A stretch of DNA of 19,688 nt from Candidatus Omnitrophota bacterium (GCA_023227945.1 JALOCC010000034.1:1-19688); one strand, 5' to 3'. Positions 1 to 6,439 are shown, numbered from the stretch's first letter. Notes: generated by a model not told the origin, from the letters alone. Numbers and translations are program-made.

Positions 1-120
1 GGACTAGGACCTGCTGGACAAGGACCTGCTGGACAAGGACCTGCTGGACAAGGACCTGCTGGACAAGGACCTGCTGGACAAGGACCTGCTGGACAAGGAC
101 CTGCTGGACAAGGACTTCCT
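1..120 (+). repeat. 15-bp tandem repeat encoding GQGPA
   Basis: Six exact copies of a 15-bp unit (16-105) are flanked by one variant on each side (1-15 with CTA for CAA; 106-120 diverging to GLP). The unit is in frame with the CDS. The array starts at the first base of the window, so the real number of copies is unknown and it may mark an assembly edge. Confidence 0.95.
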
Positions 121-627
121 AATCAGCCACCCGCTCAGATTATCGTTCCTAACGCTCCGGTCCAAGTTCTCCCAGGCCAGCCTGTGACAACTCAGACAAC
201 CGCCATTCCGAACGCGAGTTCTGGAGCGCAGCAGATTTCAAAACAGCCGGGAAGTGCGGAGTCATTAACGCCGCATCCTGAAAGGCTTCTCGTAAAAAAA
301 GCAAGGCCGGCAACTCCTGCGTGGATTTTACTTCTATTATATGCCTACATGGCAATGTGCTTACAGCGTATCGCCAAAAAAACCGCTACGTCGAAGGGAT
401 GGTTAGCATGGGTGCCTTTTGTTAATTTGTATTTATCCTGTAAGATCGCACGAAAGCCTGGCTGGACGACATTATTTTTCTTTATTCCGGTTATGAATAT
501 AGTGATGGCAATTATCGTAAGTATCGGTATTGCCAAAGCGAGGGGTAAGCCTGGCTGGCTAGGCCTTTTTTCGTTCATTCCTGTAGCCAATCTTATACTG
601 CCGGCATATCTGGCCCTTTCCAGGTAG
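1..627 (+). CDS. C-terminal part of a repeat-bearing membrane protein (5' truncated by window edge)
   Basis: The frame is open from base 1, so the true start lies upstream; a GTG at 184 is internal to the frame. Residues 1-40 are pentapeptide repeats (GQGPA), followed by a Pro/Gln/Thr-rich linker to about residue 95. A hydrophobic C-terminal domain of about 110 residues follows, with three or four membrane segments. In it, short phrases of the type KPGW plus a hydrophobic FIPV-N stretch recur (around KGWLAWVPFVN, KPGWTTLFFFIPVMN and KPGWLGLFSFIPVAN). That recurring pattern resembles small membrane domains of the DUF5684 type; this is a family impression, not a search result. The linker suggests a flexible extracytoplasmic or cytoplasmic arm anchored by the C-terminal domain. 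Function is unknown. Confidence 0.75.
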   Translation, partial: GLGPAGQGPAGQGPAGQGPAGQGPAGQGPAGQGPAGQGLPNQPPAQIIVPNAPVQVLPGQPVTTQTTAIPNASSGAQQISKQPGSAESLTPHPERLLVKKARPATPAWILLLLYAYMAMCLQRIAKKTATSKGWLAWVPFVNLYLSCKIARKPGWTTLFFFIPVMNIVMAIIVSIGIAKARGKPGWLGLFSFIPVANLILPAYLALSR

Positions 628-695
628 CGCAAAGAATAAGGGGCAAGTTGTGCTAGTTCGATAATTCGTTAACTCCGTTTCCCCAAACATCAACC

Positions 696-780
696 AGTTG
701 CGAAATTCGTCTAATGAGCCAGCATCTTTTGAAGCTGAAGGCGCACAAAAGTGCGTTGGCGAATTATCCCCGAAGGGGAC
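696..780. repeat. 85-bp dispersed repeat, copy 1
   Basis: This stretch is identical to 5672-5756. It contains two small hairpins, GCGCAC-AAAA-GTGCGT and TCCCC-GAA-GGGGA. It lies between the first gene and zupT, just upstream of a TTGACT-hairpin element, the same order as at the second copy. Confidence 0.95.
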
Positions 781-794
781 TACTATGTCAGTTT

Positions 795-838
795 TTGACT
801 TTCCAACCCTTTGTGATAATATATCACAAAGGGTTTTT
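795..838 (+). promoter_or_regulatory. TTGACT-hairpin-T-run element, copy 1 (upstream of zupT)
   Basis: TTGACT (795-800) is followed 16 nt later by TAATAT (817-822), a plausible sigma-70 promoter. The -10-like box lies at the apex of a perfect 14-bp inverted repeat (805-818 with 822-835) that runs into a T-run, like an intrinsic terminator. Related copies are at 3640, 4380 and 5771, each shortly before a start codon. Confidence 0.6.
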
Positions 839-885
839 ATTTTAAGTCAAATAGGAGGATCATAGAATTAGATAAAGGATTAGGC

Positions 886-1665
886 ATGGATAACATTAAG
901 ATTTGGTTACCGTTATTATTAGCTTTTTTGGCTGGGCTCTTTACATTGCTTGGTAGCCTTGTTTGTTTTCTTGTAAGAGACCTTAAGAAATCTTATCTGG
1001 AATTTTCTCTGGGGTTGTCAGCTGGAGTAATGATTTATATTGCCTTTGTAGAATTATTAACTTCGTCAATTAGAAACATCGGTTTCTTAAAAGCAAATAT
1101 GTCATTCTTCGGAGGTATTATCCTGATTATGTTTCTCGATTTTGTTATTCCCCACGAATATATTGACGAACATATTCAAAGGACAGGGGGAGATAAGAAA
1201 ATTATGAAAGCCGGAATATTTATTGCCATTGGCTTGGCAATTCATAATTTTCCGGAGGGCTTAGCGGTTTTTATGAGCTCTATGGTAAATATTAAATTAG
1301 GTATTTCTTTAGCTGTAGCAATAGCGTTGCATAATATTCCCGAAGGTGTAGCTATAGCAATGCCGATTTTTTACGCCACCAAAAGCAGAAGAAAAGCATT
1401 CTGGTATTCTTCTTTATCAGGGATTGCCGAACCCATTGGAGCTATTGTAGGTATGTTGGTATTAATGCCATTTCTTAAATCAAACGTTTTATCTTATTGT
1501 CTTGCTGCTATTGCCGGGATAATGGTTTTTATCAGTTTTGATGAACTTCTGCCTTTATCATGCGAGAATAAGAAGTCGCATGTGACTATTTTAGGTATTA
1601 TATTAGGAATGTTAATGATCTTCCCCCGAAAAAGTGGACACAACGAAGAGTTGGTATTAGCATAA
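886..1665 (+). CDS. zupT: ZIP-family divalent metal transporter (ZupT-like), C-terminus replaced by IS insertion
   Basis: An integral membrane transporter of the ZIP family, which moves zinc and other divalent cations into the cytoplasm. It has about eight hydrophobic segments. The two ZIP metal-site motifs are visible as HNFPEG (about 120-125) and HNIPEG (about 149-154). AGG-rich sequence at 852-857 and AAAGGA at 873-878 lie upstream of the ATG. An IS3-family element enters at 1616, inside codon 244. The last 16 residues, from about 244, are therefore read from IS DNA instead of the native tail. The displaced native tail is at 3555-3583; joining it gives a 252-residue protein ending in a hydrophobic LIIALSLYLF, the length and ending expected for ZupT. 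The altered protein loses only half of the final helix, so it might still work. Confidence 0.9.
   Translation: MDNIKIWLPLLLAFLAGLFTLLGSLVCFLVRDLKKSYLEFSLGLSAGVMIYIAFVELLTSSIRNIGFLKANMSFFGGIILIMFLDFVIPHEYIDEHIQRTGGDKKIMKAGIFIAIGLAIHNFPEGLAVFMSSMVNIKLGISLAVAIALHNIPEGVAIAMPIFYATKSRRKAFWYSSLSGIAEPIGAIVGMLVLMPFLKSNVLSYCLAAIAGIMVFISFDELLPLSCENKKSHVTILGIILGMLMIFPRKSGHNEELVLA
1613..1615. repeat. target-site duplication TAA (left)
   Basis: TAA directly precedes the IS left end and TAA (3552-3554) directly follows the right end. IS3-family elements typically duplicate 3-4 bp. Removing 1616-3554 restores the zupT frame, which supports these exact borders. Confidence 0.85.
1616..1641 (+). repeat. IS left inverted repeat
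   Basis: Begins TGATCTTCCCCC and ends AGTGGACAC, the same style as the IS3 terminal repeat. It pairs with 3527-3551 read on the opposite strand. Confidence 0.85.
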
Positions 1666-1694
1666 AAACCGACTCTTAAAAAGGAGGATGTCCA

Positions 1695-2003
1695 ATGGAA
1701 GGTCAAAGCGTCAGAATGAAACGGTTTGATAAGGCATTTAAGATTCAAGCTGTCAAAATGGTTACTGAAGAAGGCCAAAAAGCCTCAGAGGTAGCCCGTT
1801 CATTAGGAATCCATGCTAACATGCTCTACAATTGGAAAAAAAGATACTCCGCTGAAGGCGACAAAACCTTCGTAGGCAAAGGTCATCTGAGTGAGATAGT
1901 ATCTCTGCGGCGGAAGCTACGTGACGCCGAGATGGAGATAGAAATCCTAAAAAAAGCAGTCGGCATATTTTCAAAAACGACCGAGAACGGTGCGAGTTTA
2001 TAG
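1695..2003 (+). CDS. IS3-family transposase OrfA (helix-turn-helix)
   Basis: A 102-residue DNA-binding subunit that recognises the IS ends. The N-terminal half is a helix-turn-helix of the HTH_Tnp_1 type (KRFDKAFKIQAVKMV, then ASEVARSLGIHANMLYNWKKRY). The C-terminal half is a leucine-zipper-like coiled coil (about 66-90). A strong AAGGAGG precedes the ATG. A run of seven A then G (1949-1956) fits the A-AAA-AAG type slippery site used by IS3 elements to make the OrfAB fusion by -1 frameshifting, and orfB is indeed in the -1 frame. The gene looks intact. Confidence 0.93.
   Translation: MEGQSVRMKRFDKAFKIQAVKMVTEEGQKASEVARSLGIHANMLYNWKKRYSAEGDKTFVGKGHLSEIVSLRRKLRDAEMEIEILKKAVGIFSKTTENGASL
1949..1956 (+). 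other. probable -1 ribosomal frameshift site (A7G)
   Basis: In the orfA frame the bases read CTA AAA AAA GCA, so both tRNAs can re-pair after slipping back one base. The -1 frame then stays open into orfB (through CEFIDSN and MCRAV), giving the usual OrfAB transposase. This is inferred from the family mechanism. Confidence 0.7.
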
Positions 2004-2035
2004 ACTCAAATCGTTTAAGCTATCCGCTTGAGAAA

Positions 2036-2851
2036 ATGTGCCGGGCAGTAGAAGTATCCAGGAGCGGATACTATGACTTCAAAAGAAGGCCTAAAAGTAA
2101 GAACAGAATCAATAACGAGAAGCTGCTCATTGAAATACGCAGGGTATTCTGGGATAATAACCGTAATTACGGTAGCCCTCGAGTATGGGATCAGTTGCGT
2201 AATAAGGAACAGATTCTTTGTTCTTTGAATCGCGTTGCCAGGCTTATGCGCTACAATAACCTGGTTGCCATACAAAGGCGTAAATTCCGGGTAACAACAA
2301 ATTCAAAGCATAACTATCCCGTATGGCCGAATGTCTTAAATAGAAACTTCTCTGTAGAAAAGCCCAACGCTGTCTGGGTAACGGATATAACCTATATCTG
2401 GACATTTGAGGGCTGGCTGTATCTTGCGGCAATCATGGATTTGCATTCCAGAGGTATCGTAGGCCTTGCTATGGATAAGACTATTTCCGATACCTTGACG
2501 CTGCAGGCATTGGGACAGGCAATCCTAAGACGTTCACCGCCCAAAGGGTTGATTTGTCATTCCGACAGAGGAACTCAGTATGCCTGCAACGATTTTAAGG
2601 CATTATTGGCTCAGCATGAACTTATCGGCAGCATGAGCAAAAAAGGCGATTGCTGGGATAATGCCGTTGCTGAGAGTTTTTTCCATACGCTTAAAGTAGA
2701 GCTTATACACCGGATGAAATTCAGAACCAGAGAAGAAGCGAAAAGAAAGATATTTGAATACGTGGAAATGTATTACAACACCAAGAGGGCACATTCAACA
2801 CTTGGCTACTTAAGCCCTTTTGAGTATGAAAAGCAGGCGCTAGTATTTTAA
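2036..2851 (+). CDS. IS3-family transposase OrfB (DDE integrase core)
   Basis: The catalytic subunit of the IS transposase. An N-terminal HTH_21-like segment (SRSGYYDFKRR; the RRVFWDNNRNYGSPRVWDQL region) is followed by the rve/DDE core. The catalytic triad is visible: D117 (WVTDITYI), D177 (HSDRGTQY) and E213 (NAVAESFF), with 35 residues between the second D and the E, as in DD35E enzymes. The C-terminal YYNTKRAHSTLGYLSP is typical of IS3 members. The ATG at 2036 may not be used, because the frame is open further upstream and is probably entered from orfA by frameshifting. No internal stops are seen, so the element may still be active. Confidence 0.95.
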   Translation: MCRAVEVSRSGYYDFKRRPKSKNRINNEKLLIEIRRVFWDNNRNYGSPRVWDQLRNKEQILCSLNRVARLMRYNNLVAIQRRKFRVTTNSKHNYPVWPNVLNRNFSVEKPNAVWVTDITYIWTFEGWLYLAAIMDLHSRGIVGLAMDKTISDTLTLQALGQAILRRSPPKGLICHSDRGTQYACNDFKALLAQHELIGSMSKKGDCWDNAVAESFFHTLKVELIHRMKFRTREEAKRKIFEYVEMYYNTKRAHSTLGYLSPFEYEKQALVF

Positions 2852-2865
2852 AGGAGAAAGGAAAT

Positions 2866-3480
2866 ATGAAAAAATTAATAATTTCAACACTTTTATCATT
2901 TTGCTTTTTATCTCTTGTGTATGCGAGCGAGTCTGATAATTTCCTTAAAAAAGGAAATCAGTATTTTAGAGAAAAATCATATGAGAAGGCTTTAGGACAA
3001 TATCAAGAGGCTCTGAAAATGTCACCCAATGATGCTGAGGCATATTTCAATATTGGCCTCATATACAGGGAGAAAGGGAATTATAAAGAGGCTAAAGAAA
3101 AATTTCTAAAGGCTGAAGAATTATACACACTGCGCAATCAACAAGAAAAAAAGAAAGAGGCAGAAAAGTTACGAAGATCAATGGAGCTTGTGTTAAGAAA
3201 TCAAAGAAGGGCCGGATATCTATTATTTATCTTTATCCCTTTATTCATCTTTAGCGTGTTTCAAATGAACAAAAAAAGAATAAAATTCTCTCAAGCTAAT
3301 AATGTAATAGCCTTCCTTCTAATCATAACAAGTTTATTAGCTAATCGTTTTTTGCCATTTTTTCAACGGCAGTCTTTATTGTGGTGGAATAGAGCGATTA
3401 TATGTTTTGGAACAGGTGTTGGGGGTTTATTTTTTCTTGTAAAAGGTTTATTAACCTATTATAAGCTAAGAAAAAAATAA
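2866..3480 (+). CDS. passenger gene in the IS: signal peptide, TPR and membrane protein
   Basis: A 204-residue protein starting 14 nt after orfB, with a GGAGAAAGGA ribosome site. Residues 1-20 form a signal peptide (cut likely after VYA). Two TPR units span about 25-92 (GNQYFREKSYEKALGQYQEALKMSPND, then AEAYFNIGLIYREKGNYKEAKEKFLKAEEL). A short basic coil follows (about 95-120), then about three hydrophobic segments (about 121-200) and a lysine-rich tail. It is not a recognised transposition gene. It lies between the transposase and the right inverted repeat, so it moves with the IS. Its style matches the TPR protein at 4457 in the host region, which hints at local capture. Its cellular role is unknown. 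Confidence 0.85.
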   Translation: MKKLIISTLLSFCFLSLVYASESDNFLKKGNQYFREKSYEKALGQYQEALKMSPNDAEAYFNIGLIYREKGNYKEAKEKFLKAEELYTLRNQQEKKKEAEKLRRSMELVLRNQRRAGYLLFIFIPLFIFSVFQMNKKRIKFSQANNVIAFLLIITSLLANRFLPFFQRQSLLWWNRAIICFGTGVGGLFFLVKGLLTYYKLRKK

Positions 3481-3526
3481 AATGGAGTTTTTAGTCACTG
3501 AAAACAGGCGTTATTATCTTAACAAT

Positions 3527-3551
3527 CTGTCCACTAAAGAGGGGAAGGTCA
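3527..3551 (-). repeat. IS right inverted repeat
   Basis: On the minus strand it reads TGACCTTCCCC ... AGTGGACAG, matching the left end apart from a one-base gap and a few differences in the middle. It lies downstream of the passenger gene, not directly after orfB. Confidence 0.85.
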
Positions 3552-3554
3552 TAA

Positions 3555-3583
3555 TAATTGCTTTGAGCCTATACTTGTTTTAA
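3555..3583 (+). pseudogene. zupT: displaced 3' end of zupT
   Basis: Joined after base 1615, these bases read I-I-A-L-S-L-Y-L-F-stop in the zupT frame, completing the final transmembrane helix of a ZIP transporter. They are now cut off from the gene by the IS. Confidence 0.88.
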
Positions 3584-3639
3584 GGATACTATTTTGATCG
3601 AGTTTTAATTTAGTAAAGTATAATCAGTTACTGCGAGTT

Positions 3640-3685
3640 TTGACTTTCTAACCCTCTGTGATAATATATTGCAGAGGGTTTTTTT
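3640..3685 (+). promoter_or_regulatory. TTGACT-hairpin-T-run element, copy 2
   Basis: TTGACT (3640-3645), a 16-nt gap, then TAATAT (3662-3667) lies within an inverted repeat (3650-3658 AACCCTCTG with 3672-3680 CAGAGGGTT) that ends in seven T. It is 33 nt upstream of the next ATG. Compared with copy 1, the stem differs by a paired change (CTTTG/CAAAG to CTCTG/CAGAG). Confidence 0.6.
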
Positions 3686-3717
3686 GATTGGGGTGAAATA
3701 AAGAAGAAGGAGAAAAG

Positions 3718-4104
3718 ATGGAGATTAAACGACCAAGAGGCGTCATAATTTTTACTTTATTAGGCATATTTTTCCTTGTTATGGGTTCAACAAGATGGTT
3801 GCCTTTCAAACCACTACAATTAAGCATATTTATAATTTGGCTAATTTTATATTATTTCCTTTTTCAATTAAAGAATTGGAGCAGGATTGTTCTTTTGATT
3901 CTTAATATATTTTTAGGTGGGGCGGTTATTTTGCTTGTTGTTGGATTCATAGTATTATATATTTTTAAACCAGATATGCTTCTTATGGATAGAATAACCA
4001 ATCAACCAATTTCTTACTGGCTTGGTTTTGCTCTACAAATGATTTATGTCTATACTTTTATCTATTATTTTACTCGTCCCGCAGTAAAGGCACAGTTTAA
4101 ATAA
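3718..4104 (+). CDS. small four-helix membrane protein, unknown function
   Basis: A 128-residue, strongly hydrophobic protein with about four transmembrane segments (near 9-25, 35-52, 58-85 and 100-118) and short polar loops. AAGGAG lies 6-10 nt before the ATG. I do not recognise the family; the layout resembles small uncharacterised integral membrane proteins. It sits alone between two repeat modules, with its own promoter-like element upstream and a long hairpin about 77 nt downstream, so it is probably a single-gene transcription unit. Confidence 0.75.
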   Translation: MEIKRPRGVIIFTLLGIFFLVMGSTRWLPFKPLQLSIFIIWLILYYFLFQLKNWSRIVLLILNIFLGGAVILLVVGFIVLYIFKPDMLLMDRITNQPISYWLGFALQMIYVYTFIYYFTRPAVKAQFK

Positions 4105-4181
4105 TCAGAGTCATTTCTTTGGTCAGTTTTTCCGCTTCCCTAAACATCACCCAGTTGCTAAATTCGTCCAGCCCGGGGAGT

Positions 4182-4226
4182 TTTGACAAAAATAGCCCAG
4201 CTTTATGCTGGGCTATTTTTGTCAAA
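4182..4226. terminator. perfect 20-bp hairpin, probable bidirectional terminator
   Basis: 4182-4201 pairs perfectly with 4207-4226 around a 5-nt loop. The GC-rich core (GCCCAGC/GCTGGGC) is flanked by A-rich and T-rich arms, so either strand gives a hairpin with a U-rich tail. It follows the small membrane protein gene. Confidence 0.65.
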
Positions 4227-4240
4227 TTGCCTTGGTGAAA

Positions 4241-4318
4241 GGGCGAGAACACCTGCCGAGTCTGTGTAAATTTACGAAGTAAATTTACACAGTATCCAGC
4301 GAGGCAGGTGGAGAGCCC
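4241..4318. repeat. nested inverted repeat (about 78 nt)
   Basis: Three stems nest in register: GGGC (4241-4244) with GCCC (4315-4318), CACCTGCC (4250-4257) with GGCAGGTG (4303-4310), and a 14-bp stem 4262-4275 with 4279-4292 around a GAA loop. It carries no coding sequence I trust. It could be a structured RNA, a cruciform-forming repeat or a small non-autonomous mobile element. With the flanking hairpin and the next TTGACT element it fills the 350-bp gap 4105-4456. Confidence 0.75.
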
Positions 4319-4379
4319 TACCCAACTCAACCTTAATATATGTATACAGAGAGTTGTCCCTTTAGGGGTTGGGGAGTTT

Positions 4380-4424
4380 TTGACTTTCTAACCCTCTGTG
4401 ATAATATATTGCAGAGGGTTTTTT
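4380..4424 (+). promoter_or_regulatory. TTGACT-hairpin-T-run element, copy 3
   Basis: Nearly identical to copy 2: TTGACT at 4380-4385, arms 4390-4398 and 4412-4420, then a T-run. It lies 33 nt before the ATG of the TPR gene. Confidence 0.6.
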
Positions 4425-4456
4425 ATTTTAAATAATACCGTTAAAAAGGAGAGCGA

Positions 4457-5599
4457 ATGTTTTTAAAAAAAATGCGCATAGTAAAATTTATTATTTTTAT
4501 TTCCCTGGCGTTATCTTTTGGTTTAAGCAATGTTTTAGCACGAGAAACTCCCGCAGAAGCTTTTACGATTTATGATAAGGGAATAAAATATAATGAGAAA
4601 GGCAGTTATGATGAGGCAATAAGTGCGTTTAACAAAGTTATAGAACTTGATTCTAACTTTGTGAACGCTTATATACAACGTGGCTTTGCATATTATTCTA
4701 AAGGCAATTTTGATAAGGCTATCTCTGACCTCACCAAAGCTATTGAAATTAATCCTACTAATGATGTTTCTTACTATTATAGAGGTGTGGTTTACTTTAG
4801 TAAGAATAACTACGACAAAGCTATATTAGACTATACTAAAGCCATTGAATCAAATCCTAAATATGCAGAGGCTTATTACAGACGTGGGCTTACCTATGGG
4901 ATGCAAGGTAGCTTTGCCCAGGCTATATATGACTTTAACAAAGCCATTGAATTAAATCCTAAATATGCAGAGGCTTATTACGGACGTGCTGGGTTTGCCT
5001 ATGCTAAGCAAGGTAAGCGCTTTCAAGCTATCTCTGATTTTACTAAGGCTATTGAATTAAATCCTAACTTTGCAGAGGCCTATTGCGGCCGTGGGGTTAT
5101 CTATGGAATGCAAGGCAATTTTTCCCAAGCCATATCTGACCACACTAAAGCCATTGAAATAAATCCTAACATTGCAAAAGCCTATTACGGACGTGGGTAT
5201 GGCTATGCCAAACAAGGCAATTTTTCCCAAGCCATATCTGACTATACTAAAGCCATTGAAATAAATCCTAAAGATGAAAAAGCTTATACTAATCGGGCAG
5301 ATGTGTATCTTAAGAAAGGTGATTATGACAAAGCTATTTTAGATAGCACAAAGGCAATACAAATCAATCCCAATGGGTTTATAGCCTATTACAACCGAGG
5401 GCTTGCTTATTATTGTATGGGGCAATACGATAAAGCGTTAGCAGGTTACAAAGAAGCTATAAAGATAAAGCCAGATAAGGAAGCTTATGACGACTTTGTT
5501 AAATATGTTCCAGAGAAGAAGTCTTCTGATGCTAAAGACATAAGAGAGGAAATACTTCAACTTCTTAAAGAAAAACTGGATTTAACGGATAAGAAGTAA
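4457..5599 (+). CDS. secreted or periplasmic protein with nine TPR repeats
   Basis: A 380-residue protein. The N-terminus (about 1-28) is a signal peptide or anchor ending near VLARE. Nine 34-residue TPR units run from about 35 to 343, each with the typical spacing of G/A-Y, KG, A-I, and a K-A-I-E-x-N-P ending. Repeats 4-7 are very similar in DNA (AAAGCCATTGAA-type phrases recur), which suggests recent internal duplication. The fifth unit has one extra residue (GRAGFAY where the others have GRGxxY). TPR arrays bind partner proteins; the partner is unknown. The ribosome site is AAAAAGGAGA. The last 35 residues form a charged helix (REEILQLLKEKLDL). Confidence 0.9.
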   Translation: MFLKKMRIVKFIIFISLALSFGLSNVLARETPAEAFTIYDKGIKYNEKGSYDEAISAFNKVIELDSNFVNAYIQRGFAYYSKGNFDKAISDLTKAIEINPTNDVSYYYRGVVYFSKNNYDKAILDYTKAIESNPKYAEAYYRRGLTYGMQGSFAQAIYDFNKAIELNPKYAEAYYGRAGFAYAKQGKRFQAISDFTKAIELNPNFAEAYCGRGVIYGMQGNFSQAISDHTKAIEINPNIAKAYYGRGYGYAKQGNFSQAISDYTKAIEINPKDEKAYTNRADVYLKKGDYDKAILDSTKAIQINPNGFIAYYNRGLAYYCMGQYDKALAGYKEAIKIKPDKEAYDDFVKYVPEKKSSDAKDIREEILQLLKEKLDLTDKK

Positions 5600-5671
5600 T
5601 GTTCTTAGACTATCTTAGCGCAATTTGACCCAGTTTTTCACATAATTCTTTTTGATTATCGAACAGTAGAA

Positions 5672-5756
5672 AGTTGCGAAATTCGTCTAATGAGCCAGCA
5701 TCTTTTGAAGCTGAAGGCGCACAAAAGTGCGTTGGCGAATTATCCCCGAAGGGGAC
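5672..5756. repeat. 85-bp dispersed repeat, copy 2
   Basis: Identical to 696-780, and again followed by a TTGACT element (5771). The two copies are 5 kb apart and bracket the zupT, IS, membrane-protein and TPR region in direct orientation. Confidence 0.95.
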
Positions 5757-5770
5757 AACCCGGGGAGTTT

Positions 5771-5816
5771 TTGACTTTCCAATCCCCTGTGATAATATAT
5801 TAAGAAGGTTTTTGTC
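5771..5816 (+). promoter_or_regulatory. TTGACT element, copy 4 (hairpin degenerated)
   Basis: TTGACT (5771-5776), then CCCCTGTGATAATATAT with the same -10-like box, but the right arm reads AAGAAGG and no longer pairs well. The promoter part is kept while the hairpin is lost. It is upstream of the PAS gene. Confidence 0.5.
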
Positions 5817-5838
5817 CTAATTTTAATATCTAAAAACT

Positions 5839-6381
5839 ATGGGAAACGAAGAAAAAAACAAACAACAGGAAATCCAGGAGGCGCGTGAATATGCGGAGTG
5901 TATCATTAACGCTGTGCGTGAGCCACTGGTGGTTCTGGATCAAGATTTAAAGATAATTTCAGTCAGTAATTCTTTTTACGATATTTTTAAAGTAAAACCT
6001 GAAGAGACTATCGGGAAGCTTATCTATGACGTAGGCAATCGTCAATGGGATGTTTCTAAGCTGAGAGAGTTATTGGAGACTATTCTTCCAAAAAGTGCCA
6101 GTTTTGATAATTTTGAGATTGAGCATGATTTCCCCGGCCTTGGCAAGCGTATAATGCTTCTAAACGCCCGGAAAATTCCAAGGCCTTCAGGAAAACCAAA
6201 CATAATTCTCTTAGCCATTGAAGATATCACTGAAGCTAAAAAGATATTGGATGGGCTGCGCGAAGAGATAAGGCGGTTAGAAGCATTACAGAGAGCAGCG
6301 TCTACCCGAGAACACACTATGATGGAATTAAAAAGGAAAGTAGACGAACTGGAAAGAAGGGTATTACGGAGGCATTCATAG
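5839..6381 (+). CDS. PAS-domain protein with C-terminal coiled coil
   Basis: A 180-residue cytoplasmic protein without membrane segments. A PAS sensor domain spans about 20-135 (REPLVVLDQDLKIISVSNSFYDIF, later IILLAIEDITEAKK). It closely resembles the PAS module found in large chemotaxis-like fusions and sensor kinases (the GNRQWDVSKLRELLETILP and FEIEHDFPGLGKR phrases). A coiled coil (about 135-178) follows and then the protein stops, so no kinase, GGDEF or other output is present. It could be a stand-alone sensor that works through a partner, or the remaining N-terminal part of a larger sensor. There is no clear ribosome site before the ATG. Confidence 0.85.
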   Translation: MGNEEKNKQQEIQEAREYAECIINAVREPLVVLDQDLKIISVSNSFYDIFKVKPEETIGKLIYDVGNRQWDVSKLRELLETILPKSASFDNFEIEHDFPGLGKRIMLLNARKIPRPSGKPNIILLAIEDITEAKKILDGLREEIRRLEALQRAASTREHTMMELKRKVDELERRVLRRHS

Positions 6382-6439
6382 CCGCGCATTTGTTCCTTCC
6401 ATGAGAATATATTGCAAGAGATTTATTTGAGCGAATATT

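Larger units (their letters stand above)
1616..3551 (+). mobile_element. IS3-family insertion sequence with passenger gene
   Basis: The left inverted repeat (1616-1641, starting TGATCTTCCCC and ending AGTGGACAC) matches the complement of 3527-3551 (TGACCTTCCCC ... AGTGGACAG) with a few differences. A TAA duplication flanks both ends. Inside are orfA, orfB and, unusually, a third gene (2866-3480). At 1936 bp the element is longer than the 1.2-1.5 kb usual for the family, and the surplus is about the size of the passenger. The borders are confirmed by exact restoration of the zupT reading frame when the element is removed. Confidence 0.9.

Noticed and set aside
4097..4330. 77-residue ORF on the minus strand
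   Set aside because: It reads straight through the perfect hairpin and the nested inverted repeat, has no ribosome site and overlaps the end of a real gene. Only its C-terminal phrase is of interest, as a possible remnant.
628..5838. Integron gene-cassette array
   Set aside because: Single genes separated by related repeats suggested cassettes, but I find no attC core sites (RYYYAAC/GTTRRRY pairs) and no integrase in the window.
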